A DNA stretch of 64,000 bases from Symbiodinium natans (taxonomy: Eukaryota > Sar > Dinophyceae > Suessiales > Symbiodiniaceae), in assembly GCA_905221605.1 (NCBI GenBank), contig CAJNDS010000266.1, positions 1-64,000 on the forward strand, read 5' to 3'. Shown here in pieces: positions 10,163-22,112 of this stretch (position 1 is the stretch's first letter; every line of letters begins with the position of its first letter). Under the pieces are notes generated by a model. The model was not told the DNA's origin. It did not search any database and saw only the letters and a program-made list of their open reading frames with translations. A program made the translations under genes and the position numbers.

Positions 10163-10663
10163 GGTCACTCGCGCCGGGGAGCCTGGCAGAGCGAGGCGAG
10201 TGTGCTCCTCAGCAGCTGGAGTTTGGGGTATCTTGGGATGTGCGGTAATCAAGCAGTGTTCCCACGGTGTTCCAATTCCTTTTCATAGGGTCCGGCGTTG
10301 CAGACTCCCAAGATACCCAGATGCCCGCTCCGAGGCCTCTCCAAAATGGTGATCTGCTGGTTTGTGCACACCCGACCTCCTTGTGTCTGCTGCTTAGAGA
10401 CTGGGCACTGACCAACTCGTGGGTGAAGCCTCTGAGCATCTTGGAGCCTCTTGAGAGGCCTGATGAGTTTCTGGGCCATGTGGAGGTGCGGCCGGAACAG
10501 GGCTGGACGCACGTGGCATCTCTCGTCGGCAGTGCTGAGGTTTGCCGACGGAGCGATGAGCCATGCTGGCGGGCTTGTGCCAGGAACGCTCTCAGGTCCT
10601 CAAAGCCCAACCAAGCCCTGCCACGTGCCAGCAGCACCTCCTCTGATAATTTCTGTTTTGCAG

Positions 10664-10804
10664 AGTGCCAGGAAGGCTTCCAATGCTGCTCCACATCTCC
10701 TCGACGCCTCCTGGCTCTTGAATATGGGGCCGCGACGTGCGGGTTCGCGGCGAGACCTGTATCAACCGAACACGCCGTCTTTTCGACTCTTGGAGAAGCG
10801 CTAA
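10664..10804 (+). CDS. Possible terminal exon, unrecognised
   Basis: It follows a good acceptor (ttctgttttgcag). The frame begins SARKASNAAPHLLDASWLLN and runs 46 codons to a TAA. It is basic at its end. An upstream partner may be the open frame at 10267-10660, but no junction could be fixed. Confidence 0.35.
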   Translation, partial: SARKASNAAPHLLDASWLLNMGPRRAGSRRDLYQPNTPSFRLLEKR

Positions 10805-11043
10805 GCCCTGTCTCAACCCGTCGAATCCCATAGGCTCCAAAGAATCCTGGAAGGGCCTCCTGCCGTTAACCCCATGAAGCCACGATGTGCCAACCGAGGC
10901 TCCTCTACGGCGCCCCTGGTGGCACGGCCCAGAAGGACTTCCTGCACCTGGCGAGGTGGGGGAAGCGGTGGGGGAAGCCTAGTGGAAGCCTGTTTTTGTT
11001 CTTCACCGCCCGGCAAAGTGGGGTTGGCAGGCGGGTTTCTTTG

Positions 11044-11130
11044 GTCCAGTAATGCTTGGGCTGCTTGGGCTGCTTGGGCTGCTTGGGCTGCTTGGGCTGC
11101 TTGGGCTGCTTGGGCTGCTTGGGGGTTAGG
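11044..11130. repeat. 9-bp tandem repeat GCTTGGGCT
   Basis: About nine uninterrupted copies of gcttgggct. Because the unit is a multiple of three, every frame through it stays open, which explains the repetitive translations seen on both strands. Probably intronic. Confidence 0.85.
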
Positions 11131-11177
11131 GACGGATCATCTGGAGTCCTCCTCCTCTGTGTGAACATCCCCCACAG

Positions 11178-11373
11178 CCTCGAGCACACAGAAGTCTTCC
11201 GGCGGGGACAGAGGAATCCTCACTTGCTCAGTGGAGTGAAGTTCTGGCGTCATGACGCCTCAAAAAGACATCCACTCGATCTGCCCAATCACTGGAAAGT
11301 TCATGCCCTTGTCGTCAACCGGCCCCGCGAACCTTTTTCTTTTCTCATCTTCAAGAGGGGGATTGAGGCTTAA
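11178..11373 (+). CDS. Possible exon, unrecognised
   Basis: An acceptor-like cccccacag at 11169-11177 precedes about 65 open codons (KFWRHDASKRHPLDLPNHWK, then VHALVVNRPREPF). A second frame from the same acceptor is also open for 20 codons. No family recognised. Confidence 0.25.
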
Positions 11374-11647
11374 CATCTGGAGCTTGGATGGGAGGTTGGC
11401 CTTGTGGCATAAGCCTTTGCCTGTCCCGGAAGCTGGTGCTAGGGGAGGAAGGGTTCTCCAGAATTTGGCACCGTCTTTCAGGGATCTGCTGACGGGTCCT
11501 CTGCCGCTGATGGCCCTGGCAGAGGTGGGAAGTGACTTGTCTTGCTTATCGTCTTAATTTTGAACCCTGTCTGTGTCCGAACTCGAGCAGAGGAAACCCC
11601 AAAATCCAAAATTCCTTCCTTGCCAGGGTGCCTTTCTGTCTGCCCAG

Positions 11648-12460
11648 CTCTTTGATCAGTTGGGCGTAAGGGTGCCCTCGGGGCCCGCCCTAGCCCTCTA
11701 CCTGGGTGACACAGGTGGGAGCCCTGGAACCTAGTTTTTATGAATTGCCTTAGGATGTGGACGCCAGTTGACCCTTTCCTCCCGGCGAGGCTACTTGCAG
11801 CAGAAGGCGGCAGAGAAACTCCCAACCATCCTCGTCACTCGTGCCCGTTTGTTCAACCAGCCGACAGGCCCGGCGTGAGCGCTGAACAGCTCAGACAGAT
11901 GGCATACCCCCAAAACATTTGCGCAGCTCGCTAGGCCTGTTCTTCCGCTGTCTGCTGATGGAGTTTGCCATAATCAACCAGCCGTTGGCAGATTCCGAGC
12001 GTGGAGCCGGCTTGTTTCTCAAGGGTGTTGTTCGCGTTCCGACTCGGCACCACCTGGCATCTCTTGCAAGGTGGACACTTCTGGTTTTCCGAGGTTCCGA
12101 GTCTGGACGAGAAGGCGAGCCTTCAGTGAGGTCTTCTGCCAACGGTGTATATCATCGCCCAACTCCACTACTGTAATCCTTGTGGAAAGGCTCGATGCGC
12201 TGACAAACACGCCGAATCCCTTCTTTGAAACCAGGGCCTTCAATCCCCAGGCAGATGAGATCCGAGAGATCGGCTCGGCTGGGGGCAGCGACAGTTGGAA
12301 GAGTTGGGAGGAGCGGCTTCTCCGTGTATCCACACCCAACCTTGAAGCTTTGAACCCTTGAAACCTTCAAGCCTTTCAACCTTTCAACCCCCAAGAGCGT
12401 CCGCGAACCTGAGCTTGCACATAGGTTTCGCACAGGGCCTCAAGCGCTCTGTTGTACCAG
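11648..12460 (+). CDS. Multi-exon gene fragment, unrecognised
   Basis: Four consecutive coding-like blocks. 11648-11714 reads LFDQLGVRVPSGPALALYLG. 11801-11866 follows ttgcag and reads QKAAEKLPTILVTRARLFNQ. About 12099-12330 includes STTVILVERLDALTNTPNPF and ADEIREIGSAGGSDSWKSW. 12396-12460 follows a C-rich run and reads SVREPELAHRFRTGPQALCC. They are separated by short gaps and share the + strand. The intron before the last block is a CCTTCAA/CAACC repeat. No domain recognised, and joins are not proven. Confidence 0.35.
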
Positions 12461-12989
12461 GGACACCCCAGCGCCCACCCCCCCCCCCCCACCCACCAAA
12501 AAAGCAAATGCGATGCGAAGAAAGGGGTGGGGACCATCTCCTGGATCAACCCATCTGAGATCTGTTTTTGGGGTTTAGGGTTTCGGGTTGGGAACGAATG
12601 CCATGGCCACAGGATGCATTACAGGCGCTAGGATTTGGGGTTTGGCTTTAGGGTTTAAGATTCCATTGCATGACCAACGAGCATGCACGCGACTGCCTGG
12701 AAATTGCGGAGAACGTTTCCCGAGGTCGCTTAGACTATAGTGTCTAAGCCCCAAACTTTGCTGACACGGGAACCAGAACCTCACATGAGCTTGGTCACAT
12801 CAGCTTATGCAACGTAGGGGGAATCCTCAGAGTCCCCATGTTGCAACATGGTCCCTTAGATAAGTCCCTCACCTTTCTTTCAAGGGTTCCGAAGTAGGGG
12901 CCCCTGTTGCAGGTGTATAAGGGCTTCCCAAAATCAAAACCCAAGGGCCGGGCGCATTCGGGCCCGCCTAGTGGGCTCTCCCGGGCTCG

Positions 12990-13143
12990 GCAGGAGATGG
13001 CGCGTTGCGCGGCCGCCTTCTTCATCCCGTCGGAGCCGAGACGATACCTCCTGAGTTGCTGTTTCCTGGGATCGTGTTCTGGGGGAAGTTTGGTGTTTGC
13101 TGATGGAAACGGCTGTACGTCAAGAGCCAAGCGAGCTTATTGA
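12990..13143 (+). CDS. Possible exon, unrecognised
   Basis: After a cggcag acceptor the frame reads EMARCAAAFFIPSEPRRYLL and continues to a TGA. The antisense frame is also open, as is common in this GC-rich sequence. Weak support. Confidence 0.25.
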
Positions 13144-13339
13144 TGCTCTCAGTTTTTTTCTGTGTGTTCTCCGGCCTGCAGGAAGGTCATGGTGAGCGAG
13201 GGTGTACGGGTTGGGATTTTGTTAAATTTAAGCCCACCGTAAACATCCCCATATCCTAGACCCGAACCAGAACCAGCATCTCCAGTACCCTAAAGCCGAA
13301 AAAACCACCACTCGGATGCTTGGGACTGGGGCTTCACAG

Positions 13340-14114
13340 GACATACATCAGCGGACGTTTATCGAGCTCTACCGCATGAATGTGCATCACCCAGGCTGTG
13401 GTTTACAGCAGGCATGATGGGAGGCTATGGGAGGCCTCAGTATGCCATTCTATGCCCTCCTGAGACCCGAGGCCGCTCGAAGGCCCCTCTTGACTCAACA
13501 GAATCTCGCACAGAAGGGTCCCAAGGGTTCGGGGCTTCAGTCTTTACAAGGGGCTCGGAGAGGAGGCCTGTGAGCTTTAAAGCCCGCTGTTTCAGGTGCC
13601 CACATTCATGCCGGCGGTAGAGTGGCTTATCAGACTGCCACTTGCTGCCCCCTTCGGTGCAACCTCCTGTGTTTGAAGTGGGGTTGCTTTCAAACCAGGT
13701 GTCGACATGAGGGCCTTTTGACACAGCTGAATCAGCCGCTTCATTGCCTGTTCCATGCACCCATTCGTCCTTCATGTTTTGTTTTTGTGCTGGCATGTAC
13801 ATGTTTGCCAATTTGCATGGCACAGTGCAGGGGTTGATTGAATGGCCTGTCATGTGCGCAGTCCGGTTGTCCTTTGCTCCTTCACTTGCTACTTGGACGT
13901 TCTGGTTGTTTGATTGTCTTGCTCTTTGCGGCTTTTCTACTGCGTCTCTTCCGCTGCAAAGGTTTTCAGGTTGCAGATCAGCCCTGACTTTGGTGAATGG
14001 TTTGGTGGTGTTGGCGTTGTGAGGGGCCGTATACGTTCGCTGTGGCAGGTTCCTTCAGCTACACTGGTGCCCTGCCGGAGGCTTGCCACCCATGGGCGCA
14101 TGGCAAAAGCCTAG
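13340..14114 (+). CDS. Two coding-like exons, unrecognised
   Basis: 13340-about 13395 follows ttcacag and reads DIHQRTFIELYRMNVHHPGC. 13977-14114 follows ggttgcag and reads ISPDFGEWFGGVGVVRGRIR to a TAG. The 580 bp between them hold several open frames I could not rank. Downstream to 14580 another open frame includes EQAYENGFWVFSGPCGACKG. No family recognised. Confidence 0.3.
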
Positions 14115-14995
14115 AGTGACTAGTTTTAGTCATGTGGAGGGCTGCAGGGCGCCAGCCATTCAGGTAGGCAAGTTTCCGTGTGTCTCTGATGCAAGTCAAG
14201 TCCAAGCGCAGTATGGCCCTGCGACAATGTCGCGGGACGATTTCTGGGTTTGGCCTTTCCGAGCAGGCCTACGAGAACGGCTTTTGGGTCTTTTCAGGGC
14301 CTTGTGGGGCTTGTAAAGGCCAGAAAGCAGGGCCTTTACGGGGCTTGAGAGCGTTGTATTTAGGAGATGATTTCAGGGGTTTCGAGCCAGTTTGCATTCC
14401 TCGCCGAATCGCGAAGCCCCGCCATGAGACTGCTTTCGGCAACTTCAACTTTTTCGACGGTTGTAGGCTAAGCTTTCCGGCTATTAAAACAAGGGCGGGC
14501 CCCTCCCAACCCCTCCGAACCCATTTGTTGTGTCTATTTAAATGTGCGTATACTGAAAATAGTCACCGTGAACTTTAAGTAGACTCTACAGACAAATCCC
14601 TAAGCACCCTGACACACCCCGTCGGAGCCGTAAAAATCGCCCTAAGCTTGCATAGCCTGAGCCACTCAAACTGCTGAGTTTGGCGCGCAGGTGCCCGCAA
14701 GTTCGAGCCCCAGCTGATTTCTGGTTCAAGGCTTCAGGGTCTTGGAAATTTGGTTAGGGTGCAGTTACGGGGTCTGAGTTTTCAGGGGTCAAGGGCCAGG
14801 TTCCAGGCTAAATGAAGGCCACTGTCGAAGTCGGCCAGGCATACCTAGCCATGGGCTCGAAGGTTTGCCCTTAAAGCCTTGTAAGGAAAAGTCAGAACTC
14901 CAAACAAAACCCCACACCCAGCCAACATCTAAAGCCTGAACCCACCGACCTGAGACAAAACTCCTTAGAGCTCTCACAAGCCCCGAACCCGACCG

Positions 14996-16835
14996 GAGCA
15001 CGACGAGAGCCCGGACTTTGTCACCCCGCGCCGCCAGCGGATTCTGGCCATGGCCTTCGATGGCTGCCCCTGGGCCCTCGCTCGAGGCTTCCTTGTTTTC
15101 AGAAATGGGTTCATAGATTCTCGTAGGGTTCAGGGTTGAGGATCGCCAGGGGTTGAGCAGGGCTTGGGGGTTGATGGGTTCAGGGTCCAGACTCCCGATC
15201 CTGAGAAAAACAAACACCAAGTCCCGCTGAGAGGAGCTCCTGTCGGCGGCGCTGCTGCGCTGCGCCGCGGGCGGACGGCGCGCGCCGAGCGAGCTGCGGG
15301 CGCTTCTGGCGCCTGGGGGGGGCGAGAGGAGTTGGGGGAGCTTGGGCGAGGTTAGGGGCCGGGTCATGGGGAGCTTAGAACCACATGCCCTGCTTCCTAG
15401 CTCCCGGTTCGAGTCTGTTTCTCGTTTCCGACGTGATCAGAGCATCCAGAAGACCTCCCTAGGCCTAAGTGAGAAAGCCCGCAAGGCCTCGGACAGCGCA
15501 TCGAGGCTGCTACCGAAAGTCGCGGTGCAGTTGGCTCTGAGAGAGCCGCGCCGACCCCGGAGGGCGAAACCAACGGGGTCCTCTAGCATCGTGTTAGGAA
15601 TATTTGGACGTCTGGCAGCTATGTGGGCCCCAAGCCCAAAGCCCCAAGCAACAAATTGAAGCAATCGAGGTGCTGCGACCTCTCTTCGCTTCTGGAGGTT
15701 CCATGCTTAGGAGTGGAAAAGCTGCTTCGGACATCTTTGTTCCACCGACGCCCCTGAACCCGAATCCTGCTATTGCACGCCTATAGGGCGTAGGGTGCAG
15801 GGTTTAGAGTTGAACAATGCCCTGAACCCGACTGGGACTCAGGAAACAAGAACATTCTATGTCGTTCTTACCAGGGCCTGGATTCCCAGAGTCGAGGCGT
15901 TTTGCCCCCAGATTCGCTTGCCCCTCTCCTTTGAAGCCTAAAAATCCCACTGGCAGGTTCTTGCTACGAGCCCCCCACACCAAACACAAAGCCGCGAGAA
16001 CGTCATGTATGCAAAGCCGATATATCGGCATATATCGGCTTATATCGATACATGCTCACGGCCCTCTCCTGAAAAACCAAAGGCCAGAACTAAAACCCTG
16101 AACTTGCGAGGCTTTGGCAGGATGCGATGGAACCACAGAGGTGGCTGCGGCCCTGGGCTCTGCCGTCGCCGAGGCACCCCGTTGTGTTGCACTATGCCCA
16201 TAGCAGTGTGAGGCTGGACCAAGCCCCTAAAAGATTCCAGAGAGGGTCACCAAGAAGCCCTCCTAAACCCCTCTTTGCCCCATACATCCCCCAAGCCCTA
16301 AGCCCTGAAAGCCCGAGCCCTGAGGCCCTCTGTGCCGAAAACGACCCCGAGCCGCGGGTGCTGGAGCTGCTGAGGCTGGGCCCTCCTACACCCCTTACAC
16401 CCCTTACACCCCCTACACTTTTTGGAGGGGAGGGGTGGTCTTTACACTCAAACCCGTTTGTTTCAGGTGCTGCGTAGCTTCCTCCCTCAAAGCCTGCAAG
16501 TTGAAAGTCTGCAGTTCAAGACGGTTCTGCCAAATTGGAGAAACTGTTCTTGACTCGAACCCTAAACCTAACCCTTGACTCCTAAAGCCTGATCCCTGAA
16601 ACCTTGCAGGACCTAATGCCCCACAGTGTTGCCAGGCGCCTGGTGTCCATGGAGTGGGTGCAGGCCTTGCTCCAGATTTTCCTCCAAGCCTCAACGACTG
16701 GAATGGCAGGTTGTGTACTTCCACACTACAGAGCTGGTCCCATGCCAGCCCTTTATGCCATTCGAGAGCTACTCGTGTCGAGTAGACGCAACATTGAAGG
16801 GACCAGCAGGACAAACCACAAGCTGGAAGGCTCTA
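14996..16835 (+). CDS. Unknown protein, seven-exon model
   Basis: A run of well-shaped exons. About 14996-15133 reads EHDESPDFVTPRRQRILAMA and then AFDGCPWALARGFLVF. About 15230-15350 reads EELLSAALLRCAAGGRRAPS; the frame stays open to 15659 (LSEKARKASDSASRLLPKVA). About 15650-15760 reads QQIEAIEVLRPLFASGGSML. 16121-16203 reads DGTTEVAAALGSAVAEAPRC. About 16323-16383 reads EALCAENDPEPRVLELLRLG. 16610-16657 reads DLMPHSVARRLVSMEW and has a GTGCAG donor. 16710-16835 reads VVYFHTTELVPCQPFMPFES and has a perfect GTGAGT donor. The last two join in phase 0. The product is helix-rich and no family is recognised. The 3' end is not found. Confidence 0.5.
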
Positions 16836-17096
16836 GTGAGTAGTGCTGCTATGATGAGACACAGCTCTGATCTCCTTTCTTCTTGGAGAGGTATCCGGGC
16901 TGGTCGCTGTGGCCGAGGACTTGGCTGCAGCAACAGCCAAGGAGGTGGGGCCTTGGAGGTTTGAAGTTTTGGGGCGGGTGTGGGGTTAGTTGCGGGTTTG
17001 GGGTTAGTTGCGTGTTTGGGGCTTCAAGGCTCAGGGATTGGGGGTTTAGGGTGGGGACCCAGTGTCTGTGTGATTATTTTGTTATGAGTATTTTCT

Positions 17097-17180
17097 TTCT
17101 CTTTCTCTCTCTCCTTTTCAATTTCTTCTGTCTTTGTTTTTCTTTCTCTCTCTCCCTCTCGCTCTCTCTCTCTTCTTGAG
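17097..17180. repeat. CT-rich low-complexity tract
   Basis: A pyrimidine run (tttctctttctctctctcc and ctctctcgctctctctctct), typical of intron or intergenic filler. The translation is meaningless. Confidence 0.7.
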
Positions 17181-17365
17181 ATGTACTTGTCTTCGGGGAC
17201 TAGGGGTTGGACACGGATTGATGAGCCGGAAAGAATCTAAACCCAGCTCGACCCGAAATCATGAAAGCAATGCCTGAAACTGTCGCTCAGAGTCAACAAT
17301 GAAGCAACAATAACACGAACTATGACAAGAACAACAATGACAAGAACAGTAGCAAGACCAAGAGC

Positions 17366-17382
17366 ATCGACATTAACATCGA

Positions 17383-17415
<33 letters not shown>
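17366..17415. repeat. GAC/CGA trinucleotide repeat
   Basis: Degenerate AAC-rich DNA passes into (CGA)n around 17378-17415. In-frame translations give poly-Asp, poly-Thr or poly-Arg on the two strands. No sign that it is translated. Confidence 0.6.
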
Positions 17416-17466
17416 GTGGACACCGGGACGTGTCGTAGCGCCTCAGATGACAGGGGCTGCAATTTG

Positions 17467-18470
17467 ATGGCCCGCGTAGAGCTGCAAGCGCAAAGGAAGG
17501 CAGCTCCCGCAGAGCAGCGGTTGAAGAAGCGCCATGCCCTGCTCCAGAAAGCATCGGATGCCCCCTGAAACAAGAGCCCCCGCAAAACTTGAAAGCCCGA
17601 AAGCGCCGAAGGACCAGCTCCCGCGCAGCCTTGCGCTGCTGGACCTGGCAGCGCAGGCGGCTCCCAGGCGCCGTTTTGGTCTCTCCATTCTCCATGATTT
17701 CGAAGGACAGTTCTTCGGTGTTTCACATGACCATCCAAAAAGCAAGGTGCCCTGAAGAGCTGTCTCTATGCGTTGTTGTTCTTGCATTGCACAGCTGTTC
17801 CCAAGCTGCATATTGCAGAAGTGGAAGCCCTCCACTCGACAATCCGCGAGCCCAGGGCCACCGAGCTTTCAAGAGCCTTGGCCCATTCCAAGCTGCTGCC
17901 GACCTTGGCGTCTTGGCCGATGGAGCCCAGACTCTTCTTAGCACACCTAAACAGTCCAGACTTTTGAAGCCCTCGGCAATCTCTGAATTCCCCAAACTCT
18001 CCACAGGCTGGAGCTGCAAAGAGGCTTCAGGCTTCAGGGTTTTGGGCTGTGGGGCTTTGGGTTCAGGGGCTCGAGGCTATCACGTTTTGTCAGACAAAGG
18101 TGGACTCCCACTCGGTCGTGCGCGCGCAGTATCCGGCTTTGGCGCAGGTGGGCCGTTTTACAGCTTCAATCCTTCCTCAACTGTGCCCGTACCCTAGCCC
18201 ACAAACCCTGTCAAGGCCAATCGGAGAACCATCAAGTATTGAAATCCTTCTCCGAAACCTCAAAAGGAAACCCCAACATCAGGCTGCCGTGCCCCTGTTG
18301 TGTGCGACCACGCCGCGTGCGCAGCGAGCGCAGCGGGAACAGCGGCCCCGGCTGCCCCGTGCACACGAGAGCTCTGCGGACGAGGCCGCCTTTCTCAGCA
18401 GGGCAGAATCACAATATTCAGAATGTGTGCAGTTTGTGCAATACAACAACAGATATGAATCTGTGTGTAT
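17467..18470 (+). CDS. Three coding-like exons, unrecognised
   Basis: 17467-17568 begins with an ATG and reads MARVELQAQRKAAPAEQRLK, a strongly helical, basic stretch ending in TGA. 17800-about 17964 reads KLHIAEVEALHSTIREPRAT and RALAHSKLLPTLASW. About 18145-18470 reads SSIEILLRNLKRKPQHQAAV and then AHESSADEAAFLSRAESQYS. All are on the + strand. Whether they are one gene cannot be settled from phase alone. Confidence 0.4.
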
Positions 18471-18789
18471 TTATTTGTATATCTATTTGTAGTTCCAAGA
18501 TGCGATCATTATTGTTAACGCTTGCGCCGCTTTGGCAGCCGGGCGGGCTGGGCCCAGTTGGGGTTCGAAGGGGGGGGTCCCAAGGGTGTCCCACAGGCCA
18601 GGCGTGCCAAAGTGGGCCACCCGAAAATTGATTCAAAGAGGGTGCCACGGAAGTCAAAGGGGGTTTCGTGATTTTTACCTTTAGGGGTGGGGGAAACGAG
18701 ACCATCTCTGGAGCCTCCGTGGCTTCTTTTAAAGGATTCGATCCGCCCTTTGGCAGCTCAGCTTCTGCTCTCACATCGCATAGGCAGAT

Positions 18790-18994
18790 GCAGAGAAGGA
18801 GGAGCAGCTGGCGCAGGGGCCGGTGAGGCACTCAGACTCGGGAAGTCTGTTGCGGAGCCTCGTGGCATCTGCTGTTTGCAGAGGGAGATCGGCATTTTGA
18901 GGTCATCTTCGAGGCATTGGAGGACCTACTTTCAGCATCGACTTCACCAGATAGCTTGTCCCCTGGCTGCATTGACTTGCGGGAGGCTTTTTAA
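18790..18994 (+). CDS. Two short exons, unrecognised
   Basis: About 18790-18838 reads ADAEKEEQLAQGPVRHSD. 18882-18994 follows tgtttgcag and reads GDRHFEVIFEALEDLLSAST, ending in TAA. The acidic, helical composition fits protein. The - strand frame here looks like a signal peptide but is an antisense artefact. No family recognised. Confidence 0.45.
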
Positions 18995-19197
18995 AACCCG
19001 GCTCGTCTCAGCCACTGCAAGATTTGACATTCTCGTGGCAAACCCAACATCGAGGCTGCCCTACGCGCTGCTGCCGACCTTTCTCCCGCCGGAGGCGGGC
19101 TTCGGTGTGCGGCACCAGGGGATGATACTGGCTGGCGCTGGCGGCGTTGTCGAGGAGCGGGCTCACTGTCAAAGGCCCCCGTTGACTCACCTGTTGA

Positions 19198-19245
19198 CCC
19201 CATGAGGCCTCCTATGAGGCCTCCTCATGAGGCCTCCTCAGGCCT
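19198..19245. repeat. Short tandem repeat ATGAGGCCTCCT
   Basis: Three to four imperfect copies of a 12-15 bp unit built on the palindrome AGGCCT, just upstream of the exon at 19264. Confidence 0.7.
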
Positions 19246-19263
19246 CCAAGCCTTGCTCCCCAG

Positions 19264-19917
19264 GAGTGGGACCTGGACGCCGGGCTGCGCCTCGATCGTC
19301 TCTTCGCCTCGGGTGGGGAGGCGACGCAAGCCATCCAGAGTTTGAGGGTACCGGGTAGACCCCCAAAGTTGGGGCAGTAAAGTCAGTAGGACCCATGGTG
19401 TTTCAGACTCGATAGCCGTCATACACCCAAGGCCCAAGGCATTTACTGCTGCATGAGTTGCTATCAAGCTCCTTCTATCTCGGACGTGCCCAACGTGCCG
19501 CGTGCACGCAGAGCTCCTAAGTGCCAAACGTTAAACCGTTAAACCCCCTTAGAACAAGGTGAGGCCAACGTACCCTAAACATCTTCGAATGCATCAACCG
19601 ATATTCGTTCTTGCCCAATAGATCTCCGGCTGCAGGAGCCGGGCCCGTTTGATGTGGTAAGCCTGATGGCTCCCGGCTTCTCTGCCACAGAGGGCGCACC
19701 TCACGAGGCCGAGAGCTTGTGAGTGCTTTGCGTTTTTCTTGCACTTTGTTGGGTTTCGGAAGTTGCGCAGGGTGCATGCCAGGTGCTGGTGGCCGGAGTG
19801 AACGGCGCTGACGCTGGGCTGGCCCTCTTCCGCCGTGCCGAAGATGCAACTTGGAATGGCAAAGCATACCTCTTCCAGAAAAGATCCCTCGTTGGCCGCC
19901 CTGTGTTGTGGTTCTGA
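19264..19917 (+). CDS. Three-exon gene fragment, unrecognised
   Basis: 19264-19347 follows ccccag, reads EWDLDAGLRLDRLFASGGEA and ends exactly at a GTACCG donor in phase 0. 19636-19656 (or slightly longer) reads EPGPFDV with a GTAAGC donor. 19771-19917 follows gttgcgcag and reads GACQVLVAGVNGADAGLALF, then TWNGKAYLFQK, to a TGA. The last exon has the alternating pattern of a beta-rich domain. Another block follows tttcgcag at 20139 (SLVVLGQCPDCLGCVSIVRL). No family recognised. Confidence 0.5.
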
Positions 19918-20292
19918 CCCGAAACCGAGCCCAGGCATCTGCGGCCGCCGCGTGGCAGGTTGAGGCACCCTGGCCGCCTCCCGCGCCGCGTCCCGGCAAC
20001 CTGTCCGGCTTAGGGAGCTTGAGGGTTTAGGACGGAGAAACTCTGACAAAACTCTAGGGATTAAAGGATCATGCCAACCGCTTTCTCCTCTGAGGCTGGC
20101 GCTCGTTGGACCGCGTGTCACGTGGCGAGTTCCTGCACTTTTCGCAGTCTCTGGTGGTGCTGGGCCAGTGCCCTGACTGCTTGGGATGTGTGTCAATCGT
20201 GCGCCTGTAGTTGCCTAAGTTCGAATTGACATGGTAATTACTAAACATGAATCTACAGGAGTACCCTCTACGTTCGGTTTCCTCCTCCAAGG

Positions 20293-21255
20293 ATGTCTGC
20301 CTTGGGCTCGCACGAAGTCGGCCTTTACGATGCGGCACTGAGCCCACCTCGCGGTCTGTCGGCGCCGGACTCCCAGGTCTTCCCTAAGCCTTCTGATGCG
20401 AGTTTCGAGTGCTGCAGAACAGTCGGGTCAGGTGTACAGGCCACTGGGACTTCGTGGCTGACGTGTGTGCCATCTCTGCACAGGCGGAAAGGAACCCCCT
20501 CAACAAAGAGACCAGTCCCCTGACCGTCCCCGTCGTCCCCATCAAAATATCTTTTCATGACCGCCAGTCCTTTGCTTCTGCTTCACTGGATGGCTCGCTT
20601 TTGCTCCTCGGCGAGTTGTTGACACTTAAAAGCATTGAAGTGAGCCATTTCGGGTGCTGGACCGGGAAGTTCGGGCCGAGTCGAGAGATGAAATTCCTTC
20701 ATCACTTCGTTCTTTTGGGCTTATGAGGGACAGGTGACATGTTCCGATCCAGAATGTTCCATTGCAGGTTGAGCTGTGTATAGAATGGAACCCCAGTAGC
20801 CCCGACACCTCCCTCACCCCTCTGTCCTCCTCCCCCACCTCATCAGCCCCTAAACCCTCAACTCTAACCCTGCCCAATCGGACTAACCCCTCCTTTCCGA
20901 GGCTCTGGGATTTGCGGTGTGGCCTTGGACCCCAGGCAAAGGCAGGCTTCCAGGGCGCTGCCCCCCGGGCCCTGTGCCCCGGCAACCTGGGGTTTAGGTT
21001 AGGGGTTTTCAGGGGTTGAGCGTCTAAAGGGGTTTCATGGCGTTCTGCTGATTTTGGGGTGTGGGTCTTCTGGGTTATGTGTTTCCAGCAAAGGGTATTT
21101 CCACCAATTCACGGGCCCCCGGTCCGCAGTGTGCAGATCCACCCAGGTGCAGCGTGGCTGCAACAGGCGAATGTGGGCTGCTGCTTTGCGGCGGCCTGGC
21201 CGGCGAGCTCGGCGTGGGCCTCGCATTCAGGGATGGCTCGGTGGTGTTGTTTTTG
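20293..21255 (+). CDS. WD40-like beta-propeller protein, partial
   Basis: The open frame 20409-20640 contains CTGHWDFVADVCAIS, then VPIKISFHDRQSFASASLDG with SLLLLG, the order of a WD repeat (GH...V.....F......ASAS.DG...L). 21147-21255 (acceptor cacccag, donor GTACGT, phase 0 end) reads GECGLLLCGGLAGELGVGLA and FRDGSVVLFL, again WD-blade-like. The region at 20293-20400 (LGSHEVGLYDAALSPP) may be part of it. The canonical Trp-Asp pair is absent, so this is a divergent propeller. Role unknown; such proteins scaffold complexes. Confidence 0.45.
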
Positions 21256-21716
21256 GTACGTATACCGCCAGGTCTGACACAATCTGGAGACAAGGAAGAT
21301 GTTGGGTATCGAAGGCTGTAGACTCGATTTACTTGCTGTTAGAAGATTGGCTTGGAGGCCGGCTCGTTGCGCCACGTTGCTTGGATGTGCCCTGTCCCAA
21401 GCCTTTGGACCTCAAAGCCCCTCAACCTTCTCTCAGCCTCGGCATCTCAACACATCGCAAGGCCTCTTTGATGTCCGCAACCTCAACGACCCGCCCCTGG
21501 ACAGCGATTGAGGGGTTTGAAGTCGTGGTATCGGGTCTTCAGAAGACCTGCTTGCGTGTGGCGCGCGCGGCCTGCAAAGGCCTTGGTTGAGGGGAGTTCG
21601 CGAGATTCTGTGTAGTTGAGTGAGGTCTTGGAACCCCACAGCAAAATGAGAGCCCATCCTTCAAAGGCTGGCACGACCCCCTTCAGCCCGGGGCGCAGTC
21701 GCCTCCCGACTGCACA

Positions 21717-22112
21717 GTGCGCTCGCAGGGGTTTAGCGGCTTACTGGACATGGGTAGCTTGTGTGACACAAAAGAGTGGATGAGAAGGAGCTGGTATCTG
21801 AGGTGCGACTGCAGCTTTGGCCAGCCTCAGATCAAGTCGTGGCGGCTGTGGACGCTCAGCAAAAACGGTGCACTCAAGCTGTTGCATCACGTTGATGACA
21901 AGTCAGTACTGAGGTCAAGTAGGGAAGAGGTGACGGAACACTCCTTTATGCACAGTTCCTGTATTCAACCACGGCAAGCTGCTGGCAAGCTGCTGGCCCC
22001 AGCTCCTCTGACAAGGCCTCTGCTGAAGAAGGCCTCTGTGCACTGACAGCGGCTCGGCAGCACCATACTATGGGCGGCTCCACTTTGTGCTCAGCCACAA
22101 TGTACACTTCCA
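21717..22112 (+). CDS. Exons possibly continuing the propeller gene
   Basis: 21717-about 21905 reads GLLDMGSLCDTKEWMRRSWY and then SWRLWTLSKNGALKLLHHVD, the second part blade-like. 22045-22112 follows cactgacag and reads SGSAAPYYGRLHFVLSHNVH, ending FQ and TGA. A competing frame at 21815-21870 (LQLWPASDQVVAAVDAQQKR) is also open. A terminal exon at 22112 is plausible. Confidence 0.35.

Noticed and set aside
14640-15425. B-box-like GTTCGAGCCCC (14699) and GGTTCGAGTC (15407), considered as tRNA genes
   Set aside because: No pairing T-stem or acceptor stem and no proper A-box at the right distance could be built by eye.
18418-18831. Signal-peptide-like start (PLRQLLLLLCICLCDVRAEA) on the - strand
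   Set aside because: The same bases read as an acidic helix on the + strand next to a good exon, and the rest of the - frame is low-complexity.
19517-20196. 160- and 200-codon frames on the - strand
   Set aside because: Antisense to exons at 19636-19656 and 19771-19917, which have acceptors and donors. No start context or domain.
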